Source: Dyella jiangningensis | Lineage (GTDB): Bacteria; Pseudomonadota; Gammaproteobacteria; Xanthomonadales; Rhodanobacteraceae | Assembly (NCBI GenBank): GCA_000632805.1 | Contig: CP007444.1 | Coordinates: forward strand, 1,798,001-1,862,000 | DNA: 64,000 nt | Direction of reading: 5' to 3' | Shown: positions 42,933-52,437 of the stretch, one piece after another | Numbering within the stretch: position 1 is the first letter of the stretch | How the letters are laid out: each line of letters starts with the position of its first letter | Notes under the pieces: generated by a model | The model's database searches: none | Told to the model about the DNA's origin: nothing | The model's input: only the letters and a program-made list of their open reading frames with translations | Translations under genes and position numbers: made by a program

Positions 42933-45520
42933 AGCGGGTGAAACGTCGAGGTGCGATCGCCGGCATGGCTGGCGCCTGGTTGCTGGCCACCGCCGTGTCG
43001 GCATGGGGCGACAACGATCACGCGACGGAGCAGGCGCGCCGTCTCGTGGCGCAGATGACGCCTGCGGAAAAAATCGCGCAACTGCAAAGCGCGTCACCTG
43101 CGATTCCACGGCTGAACCTGCCGGCCTACGAGTGGTGGAGCGAAGGCCTGCATGGCTTCGCACGTGATGGTGAAGCCACTGTCTTCCCGCAGGCGATCGG
43201 TCTGGCCGCCAGTTGGGATCCCGCCCTCCTGCATGCCGTGGGCGGCGTGGTGGCGGCGCAGGCGCGCGACAAGTTCCTGGCTACCGGATGGCGCAAGGAT
43301 CATGGCCGCTACAACGGCCTCACCATCTGGTCGCCCAACATCAACATCTTCCGCGATCCCCGCTGGGGGCGAGGGCAGGAGACCTATGGCGAAGATCCAC
43401 ACCTGACGGCAACCCTCGGCGTCGCGTTCATCGAGGGCTTGCAGGGTGACGACCCGGAGCATCCCACGGTCATCGCCACTCCCAAGCACTTTGTCGTGCA
43501 CTCGGGGCCGGAGCCGGGGCGCCACGGTTTCGACGTGGATGTTTCCCCGCACGATCTGGAGGATACGTATCTTCCGGCCTTTCGTGCGGCCATCGTGGAT
43601 GGACATGCCGGCTCGATCATGTGCGCCTACAACGCCATCCATGGCGTGCCGGCATGCGCGTTGCCGTGGTTGCTTGGTGAACGGCTTCGCGGCGATTGGG
43701 GCTTCAAGGGGTTCGTCGTCACCGATTGCGATGCGGTGGACGACATGACGAAGTTCCATTACTACCGCAGGGACAATGCCGGTTCGTCGGCAAGCGCGCT
43801 GCGCGCAGGCACGGATCTCAATTGCGGCACGGCCTACGACGGGCTGCGCGCGGCGCTGGCCGATCGGCAGATCACCCAGGACGACCTTGACGTGGCAGCA
43901 ATCCGCCTGTTCGCGGCGCGCTATCGACTGGGCATGTTCGAAGCCTCGGCGCCAAAGCCGCGTGTCGATCCGGCGGCGCAAACGGCACTCGCGCTGCGCG
44001 CGGCCGGCGAATCCATCGTGCTTCTCAAGAATCGCGCGGACACCTTGCCCCTGAGGCCGGGCATGCGCATCGCCGTCGTCGGGCCCAATGCGGATGCCTT
44101 GTCCGTGCTGGAGGCCAACTATCACGGTACCGCGCGTCATCCCGTGACGCCGCTGGACGGCATGCGTCAGCAGTTTGGTGCGCAACGGGTGCGCTATGCG
44201 CAAGGGGCGACGCTTGCCCAGGGCGTGCCCGTGCCCATTCCCGTTACAGCGCTGCGCAGCGCTCCAGGCGCTTTCGGCCTGAAAGGCGAGTACTTTCGTA
44301 GCGCAGACCTGTCCGGCAAGCCAGTGACGACGCGCATCGATGCGAAAGTCGACATGGACACGGATCACGCATCGCCGGCAAAAGGCCTGGGCGATTCGAG
44401 TTACGCCGTGCGCTGGTCGGGACAGCTGCTGCCGCCGGGTCCCGGTGATTACACCTTGTCCGTGCGCGTCGACCGCTGCTTCGACTGCCGCGCACACGAC
44501 CCGGTGCGCCTGTACCTGGACGGCCGATTGATTTCCGCCACCGAAGGCAGCGAAGAGCCGGCAGCGGCGAACGTCCATTTTGCGGATACGCAACCGCATG
44601 ATGTTCGGCTGGAGTGGCAGCACAGCGGCGAGGACCAGGGCATCCATCTGCAATGGATGGCCCCGGCGGATGCGCAGCTGGCGGAGGCCACGCGTGCGGC
44701 CAGCGACGCCGACGTCGTGGTGGCGTTCGTGGGACTGTCACCGGATATCGAAGGCGAGGAACTCAAGGTCGATGTCCCCGGCTTCCTGGGCGGCGACCGC
44801 ACCGACATCGGGCTGCCGCCGGCGCAGCGCAAGTTGCTCGAGACCGTGTCCGCCAGCGGCAAGCCGCTCGTGGTGGTCTTGATGAGTGGAAGTGCCGTGG
44901 CCATGACCTGGGCCAAGGACCACGCGGACGCGATACTTGCGGCCTGGTATCCGGGTGAGCAGGGCGGTGTCGCCATCGCACAGACGCTTGCAGGCGCGAT
45001 GAACCCCGCCGGCCGCGTGCCGGTGACCTTCTATCGCGATGCGCGCGACCTGCCGCCATTCATCGATTACGGCATGAAGGGGCGCACGTATCGCTATTTC
45101 GATGGCGAGCCGTTGTATGCCTTCGGTGACGGCTTGAGCTACACGACCTTCTCCTATGCCGCACCCGCTCTGTCCGCCACGCAATTGAAGGCTGGCGACT
45201 CACTGGATGTCACCGTGAATGTACGCAACACGGGCACGCGTAGCGGGGACGAGGTGGCGCAGCTGTATCTTGCGTACCCCGGCGTCGCTGGTGCACCGCG
45301 ACGTGCCTTGGTGGGCTTTCAGCGCATAGCGCTGGCGGCGGGAGAGCAGCGCGCCGTGCGATTCCACCTCGATGCACGCGCCTTGAGCCTTGTCGACGCC
45401 GATGGCGTTCGCACCGTGAGAGCGGGGCGCTATGAGTTGTATGCAGGCGGGCGCCAGCCTGCAGTGGGGCAGGTGCCGGCAGCGTTCACCATTACCGGGC
45501 AAGCTGGCGTGCCGCGCTGA
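42923..45520 (+). CDS. Exported GH3 beta-glycosidase with PA14 domain (xylosidase/glucosidase)
   Basis: 865 residues from ATG 42923 (or 863 from 42929); the longer frame upstream overlaps GH20. Signal peptide with AGMAGAWLLATAVSAWG. GH3 N-domain with YEWWSEGLHGFARDG, NINIFRDPRWGRGQETYGEDP, KHFVVHSGPE and nucleophile Asp in GFVVTDCDAVDD (about 270). A PA14 sugar-binding insert (about 452-580: GLKGEYFRSADLSGKP) interrupts the C-domain, and a fibronectin III-like domain ends it. YEWWSEGLHG is typical of the xylosidase-type clade; the nix cluster of Xanthomonas includes a GH3 beta-xylosidase acting on plant N-glycans. Last gene of the operon. Confidence 0.9.
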   Translation: MAMKRVKRRGAIAGMAGAWLLATAVSAWGDNDHATEQARRLVAQMTPAEKIAQLQSASPAIPRLNLPAYEWWSEGLHGFARDGEATVFPQAIGLAASWDPALLHAVGGVVAAQARDKFLATGWRKDHGRYNGLTIWSPNINIFRDPRWGRGQETYGEDPHLTATLGVAFIEGLQGDDPEHPTVIATPKHFVVHSGPEPGRHGFDVDVSPHDLEDTYLPAFRAAIVDGHAGSIMCAYNAIHGVPACALPWLLGERLRGDWGFKGFVVTDCDAVDDMTKFHYYRRDNAGSSASALRAGTDLNCGTAYDGLRAALADRQITQDDLDVAAIRLFAARYRLGMFEASAPKPRVDPAAQTALALRAAGESIVLLKNRADTLPLRPGMRIAVVGPNADALSVLEANYHGTARHPVTPLDGMRQQFGAQRVRYAQGATLAQGVPVPIPVTALRSAPGAFGLKGEYFRSADLSGKPVTTRIDAKVDMDTDHASPAKGLGDSSYAVRWSGQLLPPGPGDYTLSVRVDRCFDCRAHDPVRLYLDGRLISATEGSEEPAAANVHFADTQPHDVRLEWQHSGEDQGIHLQWMAPADAQLAEATRAASDADVVVAFVGLSPDIEGEELKVDVPGFLGGDRTDIGLPPAQRKLLETVSASGKPLVVVLMSGSAVAMTWAKDHADAILAAWYPGEQGGVAIAQTLAGAMNPAGRVPVTFYRDARDLPPFIDYGMKGRTYRYFDGEPLYAFGDGLSYTTFSYAAPALSATQLKAGDSLDVTVNVRNTGTRSGDEVAQLYLAYPGVAGAPRRALVGFQRIALAAGEQRAVRFHLDARALSLVDADGVRTVRAGRYELYAGGRQPAVGQVPAAFTITGQAGVPR

Positions 45521-45572
45521 TTGCGCCGGCCGGGACGCAGCGCCATGCATCGATCTCGACGCACATGGCTGG

Positions 45573-45591
45573 CCCCGGCATGCTGCCGGGG
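45573..45591. terminator. Stem-loop between convergent GH3 and GH29 genes
   Basis: CCCCGGCA-TGC-TGCCGGGG, a perfect 8-bp stem, lies between the GH3 stop (45520) and the stop of the convergent GH29 gene (45641). No T tract follows on either strand, so termination is plausible but unproven. Confidence 0.45.
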
Positions 45592-45640
45592 CGGTCACCC
45601 GGTGTCCGGCGCGCGGACGTTGCCTCGTGCCTGCAGCAAC

Positions 45641-47008
45641 TCAGCGCGAAGGCAGCGCGGCCGCGTTGAACACCTGGAACTCGCGTATGGATGCATCGCC
45701 CACGCTGGAAAGGATGTTCAGGCGCACCCGTTGGGCCGTGACCTTGGGAAACACATCGATCTTCATGTGGCCGATGGCTTCGGCGCCGGCGACCGGGCGC
45801 CAGCCCTTGCCGTCGAACACTTCGATCGCGTACTTGCGCACGTGCTGGCCATCGTCCAGCCACTCCATGGCGAGCGTGCGATCGAACGTCACGGGGCGCC
45901 CGAAATCCACTTCGATCGTTGCGTGTCGCGAACCGGCGGGCGCGGACCAGAAGGTGTCCTTGTTGCCGTCGAGTGCCGCCTCGGTGTTGTCGTCCGTCGC
46001 CACGTGATGACGGGCCAGGTTGCTGGCATCGCCATAGCGCTCGCGCAATGCCTTGCCAAACGCGTCGAGTCGCGCGACATCGGCATCCGGGAGACGGCCG
46101 TGTCGATCCGGCGCAATGCCCAGCATCAGCTGGCCGCCGCGCCCGACGCTGTTCTCCCAGGTGTCCACGAGCTTCGCCACGCTCTTGAGCGTGCCCTCGT
46201 CGTTCGGGTGCCAGAACCAGTGCAGGTCATGCAGCGGCGTATCCACTTCGACCGGGCGCCAGCGCTCATAGCCATGGCGGTCGATGACATTCCAGTTCTC
46301 GCCGCGGATGTAGCCGTCCTCCTGGCCCACCCAGCGGATATCCCCGTACTCGAACAGCCCCATGTCGGCGAATACCATGGCATTCGCCTGGTAGGTGCGC
46401 AGCGTTTCGATGTAGCGGGGAAAATCATAGACATGCCCGGCGCTGCCTGCGCCATCCAGCCACCACTCCACGAGCGGCCCGTAGTGCTGCGCCAGCTCCT
46501 CGACCTGCGCCTGGTAGTAGGCGTCATACGCTTTCGGATCGTGGTAACGCGGTTCGTGCCGATCCCACGGCGAGAGATAGACGCCAAACTCGAGGCCTTC
46601 GGCGCGCGCCGCATCCGACGCAAGCTTGACCAGGTCGCCCTTGCCACCCATCCACGGGCTGCTTTTCACCGAGTAGTCGCTCTGGGCCGTCGGGAACAGG
46701 GCAAAGCCATCGTGGTGCTTGGCCACCATCACCATGTACCGCGCTCCAGCGGCACGGCTCGCCCGCGCCCATTGCGCCGTATCCACGTGGTCGGGATTGA
46801 ACACCTTGGGGTCCGCGGTGCCGTCGCCCCATTCGCGGTCGAGAAACGTGTTTGTGCCGAAATGCACGATGACGCCGAACTCGAGATCCTGCCAATGGAT
46901 CTGCTGCGGGGATGGCCTGATGTCTGACGCACTCTGCGCCACGGAAGTCGCGGGGAGGAAGGCGCACGCCATGGCGGCACCCAGTAGGGATCGGTGGAGT
47001 CGATTCAT
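45641..47008 (-). CDS. Exported alpha-L-fucosidase, GH29, with C-terminal CBM32-like domain
   Basis: 455 residues from MNRLHRSLLGAAMACAFLPATSVAQ (47008), with AAAGGCAAG upstream. Short GH29-B-type layout: HFGTNTFLDREWGDG, MVMVAKHHDGFALF, nucleophile Asp in LVEWWLDGAGS (about 184). A C-terminal F5/8-type beta-sandwich (about 335-455; DNTEAALDGNKDTFWSAP, ATIEVDFGRPVTF) would bind sugar. GH29-B enzymes usually prefer branched alpha-1,3/4-fucose on GlcNAc, as in Lewis structures, so this enzyme may complement the GH29 at 37915. It is transcribed alone toward the glycosidase operon. Confidence 0.9.
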   Translation of the reverse strand: MNRLHRSLLGAAMACAFLPATSVAQSASDIRPSPQQIHWQDLEFGVIVHFGTNTFLDREWGDGTADPKVFNPDHVDTAQWARASRAAGARYMVMVAKHHDGFALFPTAQSDYSVKSSPWMGGKGDLVKLASDAARAEGLEFGVYLSPWDRHEPRYHDPKAYDAYYQAQVEELAQHYGPLVEWWLDGAGSAGHVYDFPRYIETLRTYQANAMVFADMGLFEYGDIRWVGQEDGYIRGENWNVIDRHGYERWRPVEVDTPLHDLHWFWHPNDEGTLKSVAKLVDTWENSVGRGGQLMLGIAPDRHGRLPDADVARLDAFGKALRERYGDASNLARHHVATDDNTEAALDGNKDTFWSAPAGSRHATIEVDFGRPVTFDRTLAMEWLDDGQHVRKYAIEVFDGKGWRPVAGAEAIGHMKIDVFPKVTAQRVRLNILSSVGDASIREFQVFNAAALPSR

Positions 47009-47351
47009 GTCTTGCCTTTTTTCAGGCCGTTTGGCCGTAAAAACGTCCAAGGACTATACCGCATAGGGGGTCAGAAAACGGCATTGGATCAAGCAAAAAT
47101 CGGATCAAAAGACCAGTGAAACCCCAGGGGTTTCGCGCCGGTGGTGCTTTATCCGTTGCCGGGTTTGTTCGCGTCCATTGGCGGGTTCTTCAGGGGCGCC
47201 GATTGCAGTGCGGCGCGCTACCGGTGCCGGCTTCAAGTCGGTCCACGTGATGCTTGTCGAATCGAGTAAGGTTCTCGCCGAAACCTGGAACGGCTAACCG
47301 CGAGCACCCGACAACGAAAGCAAGGGTTCGCCAGCGGCAGCGAATGGATTG
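47009..47351. other. Upstream region of the second GH29 gene
   Basis: 343 bases without a gene. On the minus strand a -10-like TATAGT lies at 47058-47053, without a convincing -35. GGATCAA occurs twice (47086-47092 and 47102-47108), a possible regulator site. The 14-base motif of the fucose control regions was not found here. Confidence 0.4.
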
Positions 47352-47699
47352 CTACTGGGATGCGCGTTGTTTGGTGACCTCGGTGAAGTAGGCCGCCAAA
47401 GGCTCCACTTCGGTGTCCAGGATGGGGGCGCCATAGGCGCTGCGCATCTTGTTGATCACGGCCTTCCACTGATCCTGCGAGAGCGGAGGCTGCCGAAGCA
47501 CCATGCCGGCGGAATGGCAGATCAGGCATTTGCCCGCGACGTCAGAGCCGATGCCCGGCGGAAAAGACGCGGTGCTCGCCGGAAGATCGACATTGACGGA
47601 ATGGATCGCTATCGGCGGCGGTTTGGCCTGCTGGGCGGAGACCGATGCGCCTGCCAACAGGGAGCCAAGCAGGTATGTGCGAATAATCAAGGCATTCAT
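47352..47699 (-). CDS. Monoheme cytochrome c subunit of sulfite dehydrogenase
   Basis: 115 residues with a signal peptide (IIRTYLLGSLLAGASVSAQ). The heme c site is CLICH (about residue 66-70) and a Met ligand is available in INKMRSAYGAP. The length and the position 10 bases after the molybdenum enzyme gene fit SorB, the electron acceptor of periplasmic sulfite oxidation. Start at MNALIIRTY. Confidence 0.82.
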   Translation of the reverse strand: MNALIIRTYLLGSLLAGASVSAQQAKPPPIAIHSVNVDLPASTASFPPGIGSDVAGKCLICHSAGMVLRQPPLSQDQWKAVINKMRSAYGAPILDTEVEPLAAYFTEVTKQRASQ

Positions 47700-47709
47700 G
47701 GCTTGGCCC

Positions 47710-48951
47710 TCAGGCGACAACGAGTTTGGTGCGCTCGACTACGTTGCGCATGAAGCCGCCGCCATTCCAGTTGGGCTCCACGGGCTGCTCTACGCCGTCC
47801 GAGTTGATGACTTTGACCATCAGCTCCATGTCGCCGCGCTTGGCGGGTGTGAAACGGGCATTCCAGCGCCGGAATGCATACCTGCCGTGATCCGCTTCCA
47901 GTTCGGCATCGAGCCAACGCGCTCCGCCGTCGCTCGACCACAGCACTTTCCTGACCCCCGCGTCGCCACCGAATGCGATGCCGCGAATGGCGACGGCGTG
48001 GCCTGCCACGACCTTGTCCCCGTCGCGCAGATTGGTGATGAATGAGCGGGGCACCAGACGATTGATCGGCACGCTCTTGAAGCCTGTCTGGCCGGGCGCG
48101 GCGTTGGCGTGTGGCGTGTCGGGGATCAGATACGCCTTCGCCATCCAGTAATTGTCGTCGGCCTTGTCCAGCACCTCGATGTCGTTGAGCATCTTCACCC
48201 AGTAGGTGGAATACCAACCGGGAACGACCAGGCGGAGCGGGAACCCGTTCAGCAGTGGCAATGCCTCGCCGTTCATGCCGTAGGCAAGCATGACCTCGCC
48301 ATCCCTGGCGTGTTCGATGTCGAGGGACTTCAGGAAGTCCGGGGTTGCCTGCAGGTTGCCGCTATCCATGCCATTGAAGCGCACCTGTACGGCACCGGCG
48401 TTGACGCCGGCGCGATCCAGTACGTCCTTGAGCCGCACGCCCGTCCATCGCGCGCAGCCCATCGCGCCATTGGCCCACTGTCCGCCAGGGACGCGCGGTT
48501 GGAAGAAACCACGCGAATTGCCGGAACACTGGTTCACGGCGGCGATCTCAAACGGCTCGAACTCCGTCATGAGCTGCCTGAGGCTGAGCGAAAGCGGTTT
48601 GCCGACCTGTCCTCGCACCGCCAACCGAAATGCGTCGGCATCGACCTGGGTGGGCATGTACCCGAGGTGCCAGCGTACGAAGAAGCGATCGTTTGGCGTG
48701 AACACGCCCCGGTCAAACACGTCGAACGGCGTTTCGAGCATGGGTGGCCGCGTGCGCAACAGGATCATTTCCCCCTTTTGCGGGAAGGCCCGCGTCAAGT
48801 CACGCATGCCATTGGCAAAAGGCAGGTGGACGGAGCCTGCTTGGGCGTCGAGGGCGGACACGCCGCCGACGAGACACGCCGATCCCGCCAAGCCTGTGGC
48901 TTGCAGAAAGCGGCGCCGCGACATTGCCCCGGGACCCAGGTGCTCGCTCAT
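47710..48951 (-). CDS. Periplasmic molybdenum sulfite dehydrogenase-like oxidoreductase (SorA type)
   Basis: 413 residues with a Tat signal (SRRRFLQATGLAGSACLVGG). Sulfite-oxidase-fold molybdopterin domain (about 60-290) with the Mo-binding Cys in AAVNQCSGNSRGFF (about 140), and NGFPLRLVVPGWYSTYWVKML, then a C-terminal Ig-like dimerisation domain (about 300-413). It oxidises sulfite to sulfate and passes electrons to the cytochrome encoded downstream. Start at MSEHLGPG (48951); further upstream codons overlap non-coding DNA. The pair is an operon. Confidence 0.87.
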   Translation of the reverse strand: MSEHLGPGAMSRRRFLQATGLAGSACLVGGVSALDAQAGSVHLPFANGMRDLTRAFPQKGEMILLRTRPPMLETPFDVFDRGVFTPNDRFFVRWHLGYMPTQVDADAFRLAVRGQVGKPLSLSLRQLMTEFEPFEIAAVNQCSGNSRGFFQPRVPGGQWANGAMGCARWTGVRLKDVLDRAGVNAGAVQVRFNGMDSGNLQATPDFLKSLDIEHARDGEVMLAYGMNGEALPLLNGFPLRLVVPGWYSTYWVKMLNDIEVLDKADDNYWMAKAYLIPDTPHANAAPGQTGFKSVPINRLVPRSFITNLRDGDKVVAGHAVAIRGIAFGGDAGVRKVLWSSDGGARWLDAELEADHGRYAFRRWNARFTPAKRGDMELMVKVINSDGVEQPVEPNWNGGGFMRNVVERTKLVVA

Positions 48952-49250
48952 GACAGTCGTTACCCCGAATGAATACCAGCGTGCTTCGCAAGAGTCGGGC
49001 ACCCATTGGGCGCCCGTGCATGGTTCACCACGTTCGATCGTGCACCCGGCTACGTGATCGTTGCGAAAATATAGATCGTCAGTCGGGGCGCCTTGCAAGT
49101 GCCCTTGTGTTGGCAGGCCCGTCGTTGGCGGCGGCGCCAACCGCCTCGTGTCAGGTTGCCTGGCGGGATGGGTTGCCCCCGTTCTTTTGCGTTTCTCAGT
49201 GATGCCCCATGGCCGGCCCCATGCTGGATTCCCGCCTGGACATCTGAAGA

Positions 49251-51578
49251 TTATTGGCGAACGTATACAAGATCGATCGAAGGAGCGATGGCCTGGCGCT
49301 CGATGTCTTTCGGAAAGAACGGGACGTGCACCCATGTCTTCCTGGCGTAGAGCGCCGCCTGATCGGCGTACCACGGGGATGCCGTGTCGCCTGACTGCGA
49401 ATTGACCAGAAGCGTATCGGCCTTCGGGCCGCGGTTATCGAAACTCACGACCTGCATGTACGAGTCGGCGGAACCCATGGGTTCGGTGTATCCGATGTTG
49501 GGCGTCAGCGTAAGGCTGATGCGGTTGAATATCAGGCCGCCGTGCAGCGCTATGCGTTTGCCATTCCGTTCGATGAACTGCACGTCGCCGAGTGGCGCAT
49601 CCAACGGGACGCCCGCCTTGCCAAGCCGTTCGGCAGCCCGCTGAAGCGCCTCAAGCGGGGCGCTGGTTGCGGTGTTCAAGCCGCGAGGCGTATCCAGCGG
49701 CTTGCCGGGTTCGAAAGGCACCGACCAGAGTGCCGCGGCGTTGGATGCGTCCTCTTCGCCTGCGGGCTTCACCTCGCGGGCAAACTCGCGAAAGAGCGCG
49801 GCGCCCCGGCTGTCGACATTGTCCTTTCGATCCCAGCGCGCAAGGACGCTGCAGGATGCAGAAAGGGACGACCTGTATTGCTCGTCGTCCGTTCGTTGCA
49901 TGGTGTCGTTGCATTCCTTGAGCAGGTCGTCGAGCACCAGTTCGGCGAAATAGTCGCGATTGGAAAACAGCGCGTTTTCCATGCGCTGCATGTCTTCCTC
50001 TTCGCTGCTGTCCGGCTGTGAACGGCCGAAATCCTTGGCGATAAGGTGTCCGAAGCGAGTTCGCAGATTCAGCGGAGAACGCTCCCGCCCGATCATGGGT
50101 GAATACCCTTCCAGGGGAGTTTTCTCGTTGACCAGCCAGTAACTGGCGTTGGAGTTCTCCACATAGTCGCGCGTAATCAGCGCCGGCTTCTCGTCGGGTG
50201 GCATGGTATTGCCGCTGTTGGAACGGCGATCGTCTCGCCACCGGCAAGCGCTTCTTGAGCCGTCCATGACGTTGGCCAGTGTCGCCTGCGGGAACGATAT
50301 GCGCGTCGTGCACGCATCAAAGACCTGCTTCGGAACGTTGGGAATCGCGTTGTAGTCGGCATAGAGCACCTCGCCGCCAGCATCGGCCGCGATGGTGTTC
50401 ACCCAGACCAGGCCCATCGTTTGCGCCAGGGTGCGCTTGAGCTCCCGCACGCTGCCGGCTTCACCCATGCCGATCAGCTGGCGCAGGTAGCGCGTGTCCC
50501 GCGCATTGCCATCAGCCAGGGCATAGGCCTTCGTTGTCGTCCACGGCAGCTTGGCGGACTGGATGACCGGCCCGTACTCGGTTAGCCAAAAGAGATGCTT
50601 GGACCGGGCCACGCTGCCATCGGGCTGGCGCACGTCGATGCTGATCTCGCGGCGGAGCATGGGCCGGGGCTTGCCGTCCACGATGTAACGCGTGGGGTCG
50701 GCGGGATCCAGGAGCAGTTCGTAGATCGTCGCGCGATAGTCGGTGGCGACCGTATGCGTCCAGGCCATCGATTTGTTGTAGCCGATATTGATCAACGGCA
50801 TGCCCAGCACCGACGCACCGCTTACGTCGTAGACGCCCGGAACGGTAAGGTGTGCCTGCATGAAACGATTCGGAACTCCCCAGAACCAGTGGGGATTGCC
50901 CAGCAGCAAGCCGCGGCCGTGACTGGTGTGCGCGGAGCCAAGGGCGAGCGCGTTGCTTCCCGCATCAGTGGGTTCGATGGGGGCGACTGCGTCACGCATG
51001 GCTACCGCCCCGGCCCCTGGAGGATGCGCGTCGTACAACTCGACGTCGAACATGCCGCTGACGAATACCGCGCTCGCGACACGGCGAAGGACGTCGTCGG
51101 AAGTGATCGGCTGAACCCACGCAGCGCCGCGGCAGGCCGGCGGCCGCTTTTCGTCCGGGGTGTCATGCAAGTAGCGGTTGAAGCCATCGGCGTAGCCTTG
51201 AATCAAGTCCCTGGCTTGCGGCGTGAGCCCGGCGCGCTGCGCCGCGACAGCCTCATCGTCGATGAGAAGGCGGGTCGTGAAATCGTTGACGACATTTTCG
51301 GAAGTACGCTTCAACAGCGCGCTTCCGTTCTGCGCCGAAGCACCCAGATACCTGGCACGCTCACCACGGACGTCAAGGAAGACCTCCGATAGCGCGCACA
51401 GATCGAGCGACGCGGCGGCATACCCGTAGCCGTAGCCCAATCCGGCAAAGTCTGAAGACCGCACATGGGGGATGCCGTGCTCGGTGAACGTTATGGTGGC
51501 CCGACTATCCGATGCGTGTGATCCGGCGGTGCAGGCAAGGGCAATGACGGCGACGGCCGTCAGGTAATTCGGCTTCAT
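49251..51578 (-). CDS. Exported penicillin-acylase-family hydrolase (Ntn superfamily)
   Basis: 775 residues with a signal peptide (LTAVAVIALACTAGSHAS). The proenzyme layout is visible: alpha chain to about 208, then the autoprocessing site DAGSNALALG, where the Ser after Gly becomes the N-terminal nucleophile of the beta chain, and the beta chain with LLGNPHWFWGVPNRFMQAHL and YNKSMAWTHTV. Relatives hydrolyse penicillins, acyl-homoserine lactones (PvdQ/QuiP) or other amides; the substrate cannot be read from sequence. Monocistronic by position, 298 bases upstream of sorA and on the same strand. Confidence 0.88.
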   Translation of the reverse strand: MKPNYLTAVAVIALACTAGSHASDSRATITFTEHGIPHVRSSDFAGLGYGYGYAAASLDLCALSEVFLDVRGERARYLGASAQNGSALLKRTSENVVNDFTTRLLIDDEAVAAQRAGLTPQARDLIQGYADGFNRYLHDTPDEKRPPACRGAAWVQPITSDDVLRRVASAVFVSGMFDVELYDAHPPGAGAVAMRDAVAPIEPTDAGSNALALGSAHTSHGRGLLLGNPHWFWGVPNRFMQAHLTVPGVYDVSGASVLGMPLINIGYNKSMAWTHTVATDYRATIYELLLDPADPTRYIVDGKPRPMLRREISIDVRQPDGSVARSKHLFWLTEYGPVIQSAKLPWTTTKAYALADGNARDTRYLRQLIGMGEAGSVRELKRTLAQTMGLVWVNTIAADAGGEVLYADYNAIPNVPKQVFDACTTRISFPQATLANVMDGSRSACRWRDDRRSNSGNTMPPDEKPALITRDYVENSNASYWLVNEKTPLEGYSPMIGRERSPLNLRTRFGHLIAKDFGRSQPDSSEEEDMQRMENALFSNRDYFAELVLDDLLKECNDTMQRTDDEQYRSSLSASCSVLARWDRKDNVDSRGAALFREFAREVKPAGEEDASNAAALWSVPFEPGKPLDTPRGLNTATSAPLEALQRAAERLGKAGVPLDAPLGDVQFIERNGKRIALHGGLIFNRISLTLTPNIGYTEPMGSADSYMQVVSFDNRGPKADTLLVNSQSGDTASPWYADQAALYARKTWVHVPFFPKDIERQAIAPSIDLVYVRQ

Positions 51579-51641
51579 GGACGGGAATCTTTGCGTTGCG
51601 TGACGGTTCGTTTGGGTGGCCGTTTGCCGTGCATGAGTGAG

Positions 51642-52058
51642 TCAGCCGGAGCCTGGCACGGCCTCTCGGATATCCCCATCAAACGCAGGCTCGGGCGCCC
51701 CGGGGTGCAACTGGGCTGGGTCGTAATAGAAGCGTTCGTACACGATCTTTCCGTCGGCCCACTGCTGCACGGCCACTTCATCCAGGAGGATGCGCACGCT
51801 GTCCGCGTAGAACCCGAAACGCCAATTGATGACGACGTGGTCGCCGTCGATCACCACCCGGGCGGCGTGCGCAGTCACGGTCGCAAAACGCGCAAGCACC
51901 TGGTGCTCGTTTTCCATCAGCGCATCCAGGCCCGTGCGCGACTGCCGCAGGTTCTCCCACACCACGGCGGCGGGATGGTAGTAGCGCTGCAATGCATCGA
52001 TGAATCGGCCGCCTTCAACCAGCGAAACAAATGCTTTGACGGTGTGGCGCTCAGGCAT
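51642..52058 (-). CDS. SnoaL/NTF2-like protein
   Basis: 138 residues starting at MPERHTVKAFVSL (52058), with CAGGGAT upstream. Pattern FVSLVEGGRFIDALQRYYHPAAVVWENL and VVIDGDHVVINWRFGFY followed by VQQWADGKIVYERFYYDP matches the SnoaL-like polyketide-cyclase fold. Cytoplasmic, no catalytic residues assignable. Divergent from the GlxA-type regulator gene, which may control it. Confidence 0.78.
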   Translation of the reverse strand: MPERHTVKAFVSLVEGGRFIDALQRYYHPAAVVWENLRQSRTGLDALMENEHQVLARFATVTAHAARVVIDGDHVVINWRFGFYADSVRILLDEVAVQQWADGKIVYERFYYDPAQLHPGAPEPAFDGDIREAVPGSG

Positions 52059-52437
52059 GGCTGATCCCTGAAGAATGGATATTCGATGGCGGCTGGTGAG
52101 GTACGCGGGGAAGCGTTCGCGCACCAGATCGGCGGGGAGAATCGACGGCGGCCAGCCTAGGTTGACGGTATTCCCACGTCACCGGGCGCCAGCGACAGAT
52201 CCGCGGCCAATTCCGCCGCGCATCCGCCATACGCATGTGCAATCTCGCCAATCTTTTCGCTGGCGCCGCCACCATCGCGCTGGCGCAAGCGCCGGATCTG
52301 ATGCGTAACCCGTTGAACACAAGAGTGCTTTTCAAAGGTTTGCCCGGCGCGTGGCGCGACGGCCTCCACAACGAAGCGCTTGACGGGCAGGGCGAAATCG
52401 CCACGCTAGGCATACGACGTCATCGTAAGGAGCTGCC
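52059..52437. other. Divergent region between SnoaL-like and GlxA-type genes
   Basis: 379 bases. Short frames here lack ribosome sites and family features. No palindrome or promoter pair is clear enough to report; the ribosome site of the plus-strand gene is AAGGAG at 52427-52432. Confidence 0.4.

Noticed and set aside
47086-47108. Direct repeat GGATCAA as a fucose-regulon operator before the second GH29
   Set aside because: It does not match the TGTGCA-ATAT-AA motif of the two main control regions, and direct repeats of 7 bases arise by chance.
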